In this document: piece by piece, positions 15,842-23,933 of the stretch
How positions within the stretch are numbered: position 1 is the stretch's first letter
Layout: each line of letters starts with the position of its first letter
Assembly: GCA_964505305.1 (NCBI GenBank)
Contig: CAZDHE010000009.1
Location: 1 to 33,782 of the forward strand
Direction: 5' to 3'
Length of the DNA stretch: 33,782 bases
Source of the DNA: JAXHLG01 sp964505305
Lineage (GTDB): Bacteria; Patescibacteriota; Minisyncoccia; Moranbacterales; DUUL01
Translations under genes and position numbers: made by a program
Notes under the pieces: model-generated
What the model saw: only the letters and a program-made list of their open reading frames with translations
Database searches by the model: none
Told to the model about the DNA's origin: nothing

Positions 15842-16465
15842 ATGCTCTTGAAAAAACAAATTTATAATTTAAATAAAAAAATATTTGTTAAAAAGGTTTT
15901 TTTAATTGAAAAGCAAAAAGGCTTCACCTTAATGGAGATACTTATTTCTATTGGCATTATCGCTATTCTTTCTTCGGCTATGCTTCAAGTCACCAGTGTC
16001 TCCAATACCAAGAAACAGTTGATTACGGAGGCCGGCAAGGTGCAGTCCTTAGTTAGGATGGCCCAATCATATTCTTTGTCTATTCCCAAGGAAGTTTCCG
16101 AAAGGCATGTTTGCGGGTTCGGTTTTTATCCGGTTAATGATAGAGACTTCAAGGTTTTTTATGTATATAATGATGATTTTGAAAATCAGCCCAAGTTATG
16201 TGAAAATGAAAATATTTACACAGATAATCCTTCTAATCCGGATGCGGAGAGCGTGGATATAAGAAAAGAAGAATTGTCGGAAGGTTTCACCTTCTCTGAT
16301 CATGGTTCAAGAGAAGTTATTTTTTTTAGGTCACCCTATGGGGATGTCTTCAAGAATAAGAGTGAACTGGATGGAGGAACGGAACATTCTTTTGAAATAG
16401 AGCACTTAGATTGGGATAATGTGGAGATTAAGGTAAATGGAGGAGGGAAAATCATAATGAATTAA
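15842..16465 (+). CDS. Minor prepilin (GspH/FimT-like)
   Basis: The 207-aa protein has a long leader of about 27 residues rich in Lys and ending QKG. FTLMEILISIGIIAILSSAML follows, the class III helix. The remainder has the size and strand-rich, Gly-ending character of a minor pseudopilin, for example VQSLVRMAQSYS followed by a beta domain. It begins 12 nt after pilD. In other systems such minor pilins prime pilus assembly at the tip. The specific subfamily is inferred from position and length only. Confidence 0.88.
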   Translation: MLLKKQIYNLNKKIFVKKVFLIEKQKGFTLMEILISIGIIAILSSAMLQVTSVSNTKKQLITEAGKVQSLVRMAQSYSLSIPKEVSERHVCGFGFYPVNDRDFKVFYVYNDDFENQPKLCENENIYTDNPSNPDAESVDIRKEELSEGFTFSDHGSREVIFFRSPYGDVFKNKSELDGGTEHSFEIEHLDWDNVEIKVNGGGKIIMN

Positions 16466-16488
16466 ATTGATTTGAGTTAAGCTAATTT

Positions 16489-17028
16489 ATGATTAAGATC
16501 AAAACGAAAAAAAATAGCGTCAGAAAAGAATCCGGGTTCACTCTTTTGGAAATTCTTTTGGTAGTTGCTTTGACGGGGACCGTTTTTGTGGCGGTTTTTG
16601 GGCTTTTTTCCAAAACTATCAAAAGCGACACGGAGAATGCGATGGAGGTGGTGGCTGCTAACTTGGCCCAAGAAGGGATTGAGATTATAAGAAACAAAAG
16701 AGATGAGAATTTATTACAGGAGGATGATATGAATTCAGGGCTTTCCGGAAATTGTCGCCCGTATATTGATAGTTCCGGTAATGCCCAGTGTAGTTCAAGC
16801 CGCAGTTCAAATATAGGCAAAGTCTCTGGGATTTTAGAAAATTGCAGCGGATCTTGCTCGGATAGCACGCCCTATAGAAGATATTGCAATATATCAAGAG
16901 TTTCGGGTGCTTCCTTGGGTGAGCAAATGAAGGTGACTTGCACGGTGGAGTGGGAGAGTATGGCCGCTTCAGGCCAAACAAGAGAAGTGAAAGTGGAAAG
17001 TTATTTGAGTAATTGGCAGGAATACTAA
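16489..17028 (+). CDS. Minor prepilin (PilV/GspI-like)
   Basis: The 179-aa prepilin has a 16-residue basic leader ending ESG, then FTLLEILLVVALTGTVFVAVF. The segment AANLAQEGIEIIRNKRDENL right after the helix resembles the N-A-x-x-L-A-x-x-G-x-E style stretch of PilV-type minor pilins. The head contains several cysteines. It is the middle member of a three-gene minor-pilin group, 23 nt after its predecessor. Confidence 0.88.
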   Translation: MIKIKTKKNSVRKESGFTLLEILLVVALTGTVFVAVFGLFSKTIKSDTENAMEVVAANLAQEGIEIIRNKRDENLLQEDDMNSGLSGNCRPYIDSSGNAQCSSSRSSNIGKVSGILENCSGSCSDSTPYRRYCNISRVSGASLGEQMKVTCTVEWESMAASGQTREVKVESYLSNWQEY

Positions 17029-17088
17029 TAAGCATTAATTTAAACATTCTTCAATCCGGGATTTTTTCATCAGTTATATTTTTTATTT

Positions 17089-17703
17089 ATGAAAATCAGG
17101 TTTTTTTCCAAGAAAAAGAAAGAGAAAATGATCAAAAAGAGTCAGCGAGGATTTACCCTGCTGGAGTTAACTTTCTCCGTGGTTTTGTTTACTTTTATTA
17201 TTGGCGGGGTGGTTTTGTTTGGAGTTAGGGCTATTCAGGCTCACCAAAGATCCAGAGTTATGCAGGAAGCGCTGGAGAATGCCAGATTTACGGTGGAGGC
17301 TTTGAATAAAACAATTAGAACCAGTCATACTATCAATGCCGACGAGCCTGATTTTAAGAAAAGCGATGCAATTTTCATAAAAGATAATGCCACCGACAAG
17401 AGTTATTGCTATAAATTTAAAGGTGGTAAACTTTTAAAAAAGGATGTGACCACCTCTACGGAAGTGAACTCTTGTTCAGATGTAGGAACGGGATTTTATG
17501 AGGTGGTGGCTTTTGAGTCCGATGAGGGTCAAGTGAACGGGGGGTTTTATGTCAAATATACGGACAGATTTAAAGACAAAAGAGGTTTCGTGAGGACTGT
17601 GATTGAACTTGAATACGGAGATTCCGATTCTCCGTTTGAGAAAAGCGAGGTATTGTTTCAATCCTCGGTGTCCCTGAGAGATTACGGGTATAATTTTAAT
17701 TAA
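17089..17703 (+). CDS. Minor prepilin (PilW/GspJ-like)
   Basis: The 204-aa prepilin has a basic leader (about 21 residues, ending SQRG) and FTLLELTFSVVLFTFIIGGVV. The following segment ALENARFTVEALNKTIRTS is the typical R-F-x-x-E-x-L post-helix signature of PilW/GspJ-like minor pilins. An internal ATG at residue 14 would give a shorter leader and is an equally good start. It precedes a 436-nt spacer and then the PilX-like FISUMP gene. This matches the common FimT-PilV-PilW-PilX order of minor pilins. Confidence 0.88.
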   Translation: MKIRFFSKKKKEKMIKKSQRGFTLLELTFSVVLFTFIIGGVVLFGVRAIQAHQRSRVMQEALENARFTVEALNKTIRTSHTINADEPDFKKSDAIFIKDNATDKSYCYKFKGGKLLKKDVTTSTEVNSCSDVGTGFYEVVAFESDEGQVNGGFYVKYTDRFKDKRGFVRTVIELEYGDSDSPFEKSEVLFQSSVSLRDYGYNFN

Positions 17704-18139
17704 AGTTTATTGAGTTGTTTTAATGTTTTATGGAAGAAAGGCGGAGTTTTAAAATTACCTTGAATTACGAAATGCTTTTTTATCTTTTTTTTGGAAGCAG
17801 CTCTATTTGCAAAAAAACGCTCTTCTTATCCCCTTTTTTGCAAAAGAAACACTCTTTTTGTTCCCAAAAAAAGGGGAGGGCTGGGGAGAATTTAAGCTTT
17901 CCATAAAACTCCCTCGATCTCTCTTTAAGAAAGAGGGGATTGAAAAGATGAGCACTTAAAGAAAAAGGGAGGTAAAGAGATGGAACTCCCCCCCCTCACT
18001 CCCCCTTTATCTGACAAGCCGGCTTTTTTCTCAAAGAGGGAGACTCGCAGGCGGCTGTCTTTTTCAAGAAAAGAAGGGTATGAGGAAAATTTAGCTTTCT
18101 AATTCAAAAAAACAGTATTTTCTAATTATAAATTTTTTT
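17704..18139. other. Non-coding spacer with palindromic and repeat sequence
   Basis: No gene is supported. AATTACCTTGAATTACGAAAT at 17753-17773 and TATGAGGAAAATTTA ending near 18108 match the two ends of the repeat in the 13827-14149 spacer. Between them are purine/pyrimidine-rich stretches (GGGGAGGGCTGGGG and CTCCCCCCCCTCACTCCCCC) that can pair with each other. It is likely a second copy of the same small repeat element, with a different interior. Confidence 0.4.
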
Positions 18140-19156
18140 ATGCGAAAAGAGGATTATAAAAAAACAAACAAAGAAAAACAGAGAGGTTCGGCTCTGGTTT
18201 TTTCTATGATAATTTTGGTTAATGCCGTGATTATAGTGGGTTCGATTGTGTTTATTTCTGCTGTGCAAAAAGATACCAGCAGTAAAGTTCGCCATACTTC
18301 CACTGCTTTGCAGGCGGCCGATAGCGGGATAGAACATGTTTTAAGAATAGTTAATCAGGAAGATCGAGAAAGTGATCCCGTAAGTATTCTGTGCGACCAA
18401 TTCTTTTCTTCTACCGGAAAATGCGAGGCAGATGAAGTTACTGATAGTAGTAAGGATAAATTAACAATGTATTTTTTTGATGAAGATGATAACTTGATTA
18501 CCGGACTTGGCCACGAAATTCAAGAGATTGCCTATGTTCATGCCGTGGGGGAAGCGGGCTACGGAGAAGACAGAGTTTCTAGGTCTTTTAAGTCGGCCGT
18601 GGGGGAAAAATTTACTTGCGGACTTGATTTAATTAAAGACGACGACGGAAATGAATATAAAACGATTGAAATAGCTTCTGATTGCTGGATGGCGCAAAAT
18701 TTAAATTTAGATACTGCCGGAAAGAAATGCTATAATCATAATTCCGATAATTGCGATAATTATGGAGGACTTTATCCGTGGTCGAAGGCTACTGGTGGTA
18801 AGGAGGGTGCTCAAGGTCTTTGTCCGGAGGGGTGGCATATCCCCACGGATAAAGATTGGTATGACTTGGAAAGCGAACTTGCTGAAGGAGCTTGTGGTGA
18901 AAACAGAGCCAACTTTAGTTGCTGGCCGGCCGGAGAGGATTTGTTGAGTAATTTAGTGGGAGATTTTAATGCTAAATTGGGCGGTTATTATGACGGAAGC
19001 TTTAAAGATTTAAATAGCCAGGGCTACTACTGGACGTCTAGCCCAAGTGGAACGAATGCTTATTATAGGCAGCTAAAGGATGACAACAAAAAAGTGGGCA
19101 GATACAGGTTTCCCAAGAGGAATGCCTTATCCGTAAGATGTGTTCGGGATGAGTAG
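18140..19156 (+). CDS. PilX-like minor pilin fused to a FISUMP (C-type-lectin-like) domain; possible pilus-tip adhesin
   Basis: The 338-aa protein begins with a short basic stretch and QRGSALVFSMIILVNAVIIV (residues 14-33), a PilX-type N-terminal helix without the Glu5. ALQAADSGIEHVL follows (57-69), the A-x-x-A-G-x-E-like segment of PilX/GspK proteins. From about residue 160 to the end is a FISUMP domain: CWMAQNLNL, then NYGGLYPWSKA, CPEGWHIPTDKDWYDLE, GYYWTSSPSG, and the ending SVRCVRDE. PilX/GspK homologues cap the pilus tip, so the lectin-like domain would be displayed there. That role is an inference. The gene closes the minor-pilin group. Confidence 0.85.
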   Translation: MRKEDYKKTNKEKQRGSALVFSMIILVNAVIIVGSIVFISAVQKDTSSKVRHTSTALQAADSGIEHVLRIVNQEDRESDPVSILCDQFFSSTGKCEADEVTDSSKDKLTMYFFDEDDNLITGLGHEIQEIAYVHAVGEAGYGEDRVSRSFKSAVGEKFTCGLDLIKDDDGNEYKTIEIASDCWMAQNLNLDTAGKKCYNHNSDNCDNYGGLYPWSKATGGKEGAQGLCPEGWHIPTDKDWYDLESELAEGACGENRANFSCWPAGEDLLSNLVGDFNAKLGGYYDGSFKDLNSQGYYWTSSPSGTNAYYRQLKDDNKKVGRYRFPKRNALSVRCVRDE

Positions 19157-19653
19157 AAGTAAAAAACAATAAATAAGGAGAGGTTTAGGATTAAGAAAAA
19201 GGGTTTTAATTGGGTTAAATAGATTCTTGAAACGCCGGTCGAGGAGAGGTTAATAGAGAGTAATTCGTAATTAGCTATTGGTAATTTGTCTTGAGAACTC
19301 AAAGTTGAGTTCGAAATTGAATCGCGTCCTATAATTATTTGAAACTGGCAATCGGAGACTTATTTATCTGGATTGTTTGTGTTTTTTTCTTGTCTGCTTT
19401 GTTCTTGAGGGGTAATTTTGCGATTTGTGAGGGGGACTGTTTGAGTATTTGAAGTTGACATTTGATTTAGAGTCTGTTTTTACTGGTAATTGAGTTTTGG
19501 CCTGGCATACTTGTATTTTTCGAAGATTGGCTTTATTATTAAAAAGTTGAAAAAACATTTGAAATTTGGATAAAAATTTTGAAATATGTTAAAGTGGTTT
19601 AAAGGTAATTTAATAAATATAACAATAAAATAACTAGAAAGCGAGGTGAAAAA
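19157..19653. other. Non-coding spacer upstream of the last pilin
   Basis: No coding frame of note is seen. Between 19258 and 19281 is an inverted version of the ACCAAT/AATTAC word pattern found in the 31-kb array, and TTGACATTTGA-type words recur at 19447. The region just before 19635 is AT-rich and probably holds the promoter of the pilin at 19654, but no convincing -35/-10 pair stands out. Confidence 0.35.
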
Positions 19654-19658
19654 ATGAA
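19635..19658 (+). promoter_or_regulatory. Strong Shine-Dalgarno leader identical to that of the 12374 pilin
   Basis: AGAAAGCGAGGTGAAAAA directly precedes the ATG; GAGGTG (19643-19648) is 5 nt from the start. The match with 12355-12378 extends into the first codons. This indicates a recent duplication of the leader or strong selection for high translation of both pilins. Confidence 0.7.
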
Positions 19659-20091
19659 ACAAAAAATGAATAAAAAGGGTTTTACTCTAATTGAATTGCT
19701 GGTTGTGGTGGCTATTATCGCTATTTTGGCCGGAATTGTTTTAGTAAGCCTTAACAGCGCCAGGGAAAGATCCAAAAAGGCCTCTTTGCAATCCACCTTA
19801 AGCTCGGTAATGCCTGTGGCCAGTATGTGTGTTAACGATGGTTTGGATGTAGAGCCTCCTACTGACTCAACAGGAGGAGGTCAGGTTTGCTATGATGGAG
19901 ATGATCCTTCTACTGAAATAACGGAAGAGTGGCCAACATTGTCTGATGATCTAACCAACGATGATTACGGCTATGGATCCGCTGACAATGACACTATTAC
20001 CGGTGTTGGTCCCGATCCCGATGGTGGCAGTGCTTCGGTTGATATTTATACTTGCAATGTAGAGGATGGCAGCTGTCAATCCGTTGAGTAA
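19654..20091 (+). CDS. Type IV prepilin (probable major pilin candidate 2)
   Basis: The 145-aa prepilin has leader MKQKMNKKG then FTLIELLVVVAIIAILAGIVL, the canonical class III signal and helix with Glu5. The head has SMCVNDG, then GGGQVCYDG, and W-P-T-L-S-D-D, the pattern shared with the other pilins here. It stands alone after a 497-nt spacer, with its own strong Shine-Dalgarno, and is followed directly by a rho-independent terminator. It is therefore probably a monocistronic, highly expressed pilin. It competes with the 12374 product as the main fibre subunit. Confidence 0.94.
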   Translation: MKQKMNKKGFTLIELLVVVAIIAILAGIVLVSLNSARERSKKASLQSTLSSVMPVASMCVNDGLDVEPPTDSTGGGQVCYDGDDPSTEITEEWPTLSDDLTNDDYGYGSADNDTITGVGPDPDGGSASVDIYTCNVEDGSCQSVE

Positions 20092-20119
20092 AATTATTTC
20101 GGTATATACCTAAATATCA

Positions 20120-20149
20120 CCAAAACGCCCCCTTTTCGGGCGTTTTTGG
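20120..20149 (+). terminator. Rho-independent terminator after the last pilin
   Basis: CCAAAACGCCC pairs with GGGCGTTTTTGG across a short pyrimidine loop, giving a GC-rich core followed by a T-run in the descending arm. It lies 29 nt after the pilin stop and closes the pilus locus. Confidence 0.85.
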
Positions 20150-20399
20150 TTTAAATTAAACTTATTTTGCTTTTTTGCAAAGGAGTTTTAGAGAAGATTC
20201 AATGATTAATTAACGATTCTTTCTTGATCTGGTTTCTTAGTTGTTTTTGCCGGGAAATTTTTTTAACAAATAATAACCATAAAGCTCTTTTTTTTCAGAA
20301 AGGAATCTTGACATTTCTTTGAGCTTCTCCACGTTTTATTTTTTAAAATATTTAAGCAAATGTAATTTAATTTGGAACGGTAAATTGGAAAGAGAACAT
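20150..20399. other. Non-coding stretch between pilin terminator and rpsA promoter
   Basis: No gene is visible. A lone TTGACA at 20308-20313 lacks a matching -10 element at normal spacing. The rest is AT-rich with no clear repeats. Confidence 0.4.
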
Positions 20400-20427
20400 T
20401 TGACATTTTTTAAAAAACAGCTATAAT
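20400..20427 (+). promoter_or_regulatory. Near-consensus sigma70 promoter for rpsA
   Basis: Perfect TTGACA (20400-20405) and perfect TATAAT (20422-20427) are 16 nt apart. Start near 20434 gives a leader of about 130 nt. That leader contains the palindrome ATTAAAAAGCCTTTTTAAT near 20472-20490, a possible site for translational self-control of S1. It is the strongest promoter seen in the window. Confidence 0.8.
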
Positions 20428-20565
20428 AATAAAAGGAAAAATTAACAAACATCCGGAAAGGGGTGGCTATATTAAAAAGCCTTTTTAATCATTAATCAAT
20501 TCAAGAAACAAACCGGAGCATATGATTTAATATGTTTTTTTGTTTTTTGTCAAAAAAGTAAAAGT

Positions 20566-21948
20566 ATGAGTGAAAAAAAAGCAACTGATGTTAATGCGCA
20601 AGACCAAGACATTGATCAAATTTTAGAAGAAGGCATCCAAGAAGAGAAGGTGGTTGCCGGAATTAAGGAGTCTAAAGAGGAAAAAACTTCTGCCGGTAAC
20701 GAAGAAGAAGGTTTGTCTATGGAGGAACTTATTCAAGAAAACCCCCCGATTATTCCCGAGGAAGGCAGTAAGGTTAAAGGCGAGGTTATTGAAATAGATA
20801 ACCATGCGGTTTATGTTGATTTAAAGCAATCCGGCACCGGAATTATTTATGGAAAAGAAGTAAAAGACGGCTTTGGAGAGAATCGCAAGAAGTTGAAATC
20901 CGGGGATGAAATTACCGCTACCGTGGTAGAAGTGGAAAACGAAGACGGCTACGTGGAGCTTTCTGTGAGGGAAGCTATCAGGGAAGAAGCTTGGAAGGAT
21001 TTGATTAATAAAAAGGAAAGACAAGAAGTTTTTCCGGTTAAAATTTTAGATGCCAATAAAGGAGGTCTTATGGTGGAGATTAACGGGATTACCGGATTTA
21101 TGCCGGTGAGCCAGTTGACTGCAGAGCATTATCCCAGAGTTGAAGATGGAGACAAGAACAAGATTTTTGAAATATTGAAATCTTATATCAATACGGAAAT
21201 GACCGTTAGCGTTTTGAGCGCTGTTCCGGAAGAGGAAAAACTGATAGTTTCGGAAAAACAAGCTCGTAAGGACGAGGAGAAAGAAAGTATTTCCGAATTT
21301 AAAGTTGGGGACATTGTGGAAGGAGAAATTAGCGGAGTGGTTGATTTTGGAGCTTTTGTTAAGTTTTTGCCTCCCTCCAAGAAAGACTCCAAAAATGAGA
21401 AGGATAAATTGGAAGGCCTGGTTCATATTTCCCAGTTGGATTGGAAATTGATCGATAACCCCCGAGAAGTGGTTAAGGTGGGAGATAAGGTGCGAGCTAA
21501 AATTATTTCTATTGATGATACCAGAATTTCTTTGTCTATCAGGGATTTGAAGAACGATCCCTGGAATGAAGTGGATAAGAAGTATAAAGTCGGTGACGTA
21601 GTGGAAGGAAAGGTGAATAAAGTTAACCACTTTGGAGCTTTTGTCTATTTGGACAATGATATTCATGGATTGGCTCATATAAGCGACTTTATTGCCAAGT
21701 ATCCGGGCAAAAATATTGACGAGGTAATAAAAACCGGAGAAACTTATTTGTGGCAAATTACTTCTATGGTTCCGGCCGAGCACAGGATGGGCTTGAGATT
21801 TATGGGAGAATTAAAAGACAAAGACAAGCTTATGAAAAAGCAAGATAGTCAAACCGGAAAAGAAGATTCTACTACAAAAAAACAATCAAAGAGCAAGGAA
21901 AAAAAAGAAGGAGAGGAAGAAAAGAAGGCAGTTTCAAGCGAATCCTAA
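20566..21948 (+). CDS. rpsA: 30S ribosomal protein S1 (four S1 domains)
   Basis: The 460-aa protein has an acidic N-terminal extension (about 1-60) and four S1 RNA-binding domains. These start near residues 63 (GSKVKGEVIEI), 150 (FPVKILDANKGGLMVEING), 246 (VGDIVEGEISGVVDFGAFV) and 342 (VGDVVEGKVNKVNHFGAFV). A Lys/Glu-rich tail follows. Proteobacterial S1 has six domains; four is common in Gram-positive and CPR lineages. It would bind mRNA on the 30S subunit, which matters where many genes, as here, lack a Shine-Dalgarno. Domain 3 carries a short Lys/Ser insert (PPSKKDSKNEKDK). Confidence 0.9.
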   Translation: MSEKKATDVNAQDQDIDQILEEGIQEEKVVAGIKESKEEKTSAGNEEEGLSMEELIQENPPIIPEEGSKVKGEVIEIDNHAVYVDLKQSGTGIIYGKEVKDGFGENRKKLKSGDEITATVVEVENEDGYVELSVREAIREEAWKDLINKKERQEVFPVKILDANKGGLMVEINGITGFMPVSQLTAEHYPRVEDGDKNKIFEILKSYINTEMTVSVLSAVPEEEKLIVSEKQARKDEEKESISEFKVGDIVEGEISGVVDFGAFVKFLPPSKKDSKNEKDKLEGLVHISQLDWKLIDNPREVVKVGDKVRAKIISIDDTRISLSIRDLKNDPWNEVDKKYKVGDVVEGKVNKVNHFGAFVYLDNDIHGLAHISDFIAKYPGKNIDEVIKTGETYLWQITSMVPAEHRMGLRFMGELKDKDKLMKKQDSQTGKEDSTTKKQSKSKEKKEGEEEKKAVSSES

Positions 21949-22027
21949 TTCTCTTTTTGAACTCATTCTCATCAATATAAATTCATAATCATCAAACAAG
22001 ATTAAATTTTACTTGTAAGGAATTGGT

Positions 22028-22585
22028 ATGATAATTGCTATTAGTGGAGACCTCGGTTCCGGCAAAAGCACTATCGCCAAAAAACTTGCCGAAGAATTAG
22101 GGTTGCCTCGTTATTACATGGGAAGTATTCTCAGAAAAACCGCTAAAGAGAGAGGCTTGACTATCGGAGAGCTTATGAAGGAGGCGGAAGGTGATCCTTC
22201 TATAGACAAGGATATTGACGATTATGTGAAAAATTTGCCAGAAAAAGAAGAAAATTTTGTTATAGAAAGCAGGACGGCGTGGTTTTTAATTCCGAATTCT
22301 TTGAAAATTTATTTACAAGTAAGCCAAAAAGAGGCGGCTAAGAGAATTTTCAAGGAAATCAAAGAAGGTAATGAGAGAAATGAAGGGGGTTTAAAAACTT
22401 TTGAGGAAGTTTTGGATAGTGTAAAAAATCGGTCTTTAAGAGATAGGGACAGATATCAAAAATATTACGGAGTGGATATAACAAAAGAGGACAACTATGA
22501 CTTGGTTTTGGATACTACTAATCTTTCTAAAAAAGAAGTCTATCGGAAAGTTTTGGAGTTTATTAACAAAAAAAGAAAATCTTAA
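22028..22585 (+). CDS. Cytidylate kinase-like NMP kinase
   Basis: The 185-aa P-loop kinase starts MIIAISGDLGSGKSTIAKKL (Walker A GDLGSGKS, residues 7-14). YYMGSILRKTAKERG follows, the nucleotide-binding region of the short cytidylate kinase (archaeal-type CMP kinase, AAA_18) group. VIESRTAWFLIP and RSLRDRDRYQKYYGVD (the latter like the LID arginines) fit that family. It would phosphorylate CMP or dCMP. It begins with no strong Shine-Dalgarno after the rpsA gene. The subgroup is well supported but substrate preference is not proven by sequence. Confidence 0.82.
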   Translation: MIIAISGDLGSGKSTIAKKLAEELGLPRYYMGSILRKTAKERGLTIGELMKEAEGDPSIDKDIDDYVKNLPEKEENFVIESRTAWFLIPNSLKIYLQVSQKEAAKRIFKEIKEGNERNEGGLKTFEEVLDSVKNRSLRDRDRYQKYYGVDITKEDNYDLVLDTTNLSKKEVYRKVLEFINKKRKS

Positions 22586-22817
22586 CGTTAACTATTTGGA
22601 AATTTTTGTAGATTTAAAGGACGGATAAGTGAAATCAAAAATTGAGTTTAGCTTCAAGAGCGTTAATCCAATAGGGACCAAAACTCAAGTTTTTTTAAAT
22701 TTTACCTTTAGCTCCCGTTTTCATTTTCCAGACGCTTTTCTTTTTTGTTTTCAAAAGAGAGTGGAAAATCAATCGGCAAGCTTCAATTAAATTAAAGTTC
22801 TTCCCCAATTTTTATTT

Positions 22818-23807
22818 ATGAAAAATCAATTGATTAAAAAACTGCAAAATTATATTTTTTCTCACAATCTTTTTCAAAGAGGGGAAAAGGTTTTAGTGGG
22901 ATTTTCCGGCGGGCCGGATTCCACTTGTTTGACGCTGGTGCTGGCTGAGTTGGCTGATAAGTATGATTTGGAATTGCATTTGGTGCATATTAATTATCAT
23001 CAAAGGGGGGAGGACTCGGATAAAGATGAAAAATTCGCCGTCAAAATGGCTCGGAAACTGGATATCCCGATAGAGGTGGTTCATTTTAGCTATGAAGAAG
23101 GACAAGAAAAAGGAAATTTAGAGGAGCGGATGAGAGAATTTCGATATAAAGTTTTTGAGGAAAAAAGAAGAGAAAATCTCTGTAACTGGATAGCGGTAGG
23201 ACATACGCTGGATGATAAGGTGGAAACTTTTATGATGAATTTAATAAGAGGCGCCGGAATCAAGGGCCTGATTAGCCTTAAAAACAAGAGAGGTAAAATA
23301 ATCCGCCCTCTTTTGGGAATTGATAAGAAGGAGATCGATAATTATCTCAAAGAAAGAGGGCAAATATTTCGAGTGGATAAAAGTAATTTTGATACGAAAT
23401 TTTTTCGCAACAGAGTTCGCATCGAGCTATTGCCACTGATTGAGAAAAAATACAACCCCGGTTTCAAAAAAAGAGTGGAAAAATTAATTGAAAATTTAGA
23501 GAGCGAGGATCGGATGGCGGAGGAGTTTATAGAAGGAATTTATCCCGCCGTAGTCAAGTTAAAAAGAGACAAAGCAATTTTAAACTCAGAAGAAGTTCAG
23601 GAGCTTCCCCCCGAGGCTTTAAAAAGAATATTCAGAAAAGCCTTAGTAGACATTTTGGGAGATTTAAACAATATCACGGCTAATCACTTTTTGGAGTTTA
23701 AAAAAGTTATTTTTAGCCAAAAATCGAAGAAACAAGAAATAAATTTAGGAAGGGTTTTATTGGAAAAAAAGAAAAATCGTGTTATTTTAAAGAAGCAAGA
23801 AGATTAA
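22818..23807 (+). CDS. tilS: tRNA(Ile)-lysidine synthetase
   Basis: The 329-aa protein has the PP-loop SGGPDSTCL (30-38) of N-type ATP pyrophosphatases. HINYHQRGEDSDKDE and AVGHTLDDKVETFMMNLIRGAGIKGL follow, both TilS hallmarks. The C-terminal third keeps the substrate-binding helical region but is short, and a full TilS_C domain is not evident. It attaches lysine to C34 of the AUA-reading tRNA-Ile, an essential step in decoding. Stop is directly followed by an AT-rich spacer before ftsH; tilS-ftsH adjacency is common in bacteria, which supports the call. Confidence 0.93.
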   Translation: MKNQLIKKLQNYIFSHNLFQRGEKVLVGFSGGPDSTCLTLVLAELADKYDLELHLVHINYHQRGEDSDKDEKFAVKMARKLDIPIEVVHFSYEEGQEKGNLEERMREFRYKVFEEKRRENLCNWIAVGHTLDDKVETFMMNLIRGAGIKGLISLKNKRGKIIRPLLGIDKKEIDNYLKERGQIFRVDKSNFDTKFFRNRVRIELLPLIEKKYNPGFKKRVEKLIENLESEDRMAEEFIEGIYPAVVKLKRDKAILNSEEVQELPPEALKRIFRKALVDILGDLNNITANHFLEFKKVIFSQKSKKQEINLGRVLLEKKKNRVILKKQED

Positions 23808-23933
23808 AAAAGGGTTTTTTGTTGAAAAAGATTGTTTCCTAAGAGGTTAGTAGGTTTGGACAATTGCGCTTCTTTAGATGTCTTTTTTGTCTTGTTGTGT
23901 TAGCAAAACTTAAAACTTAATTTTTTATTTTAG

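Noticed and set aside
20308..20313. TTGACA as an extra rpsA promoter
   Set aside because: No -10-like hexamer follows at 15-19 nt, whereas the pair at 20400/20422 is near consensus.
22586..22817. Possible small gene or RNA between the cytidylate kinase and tilS
   Set aside because: No frame with start and sensible composition and no stable fold stood out; it appears to be plain AT-rich spacer.
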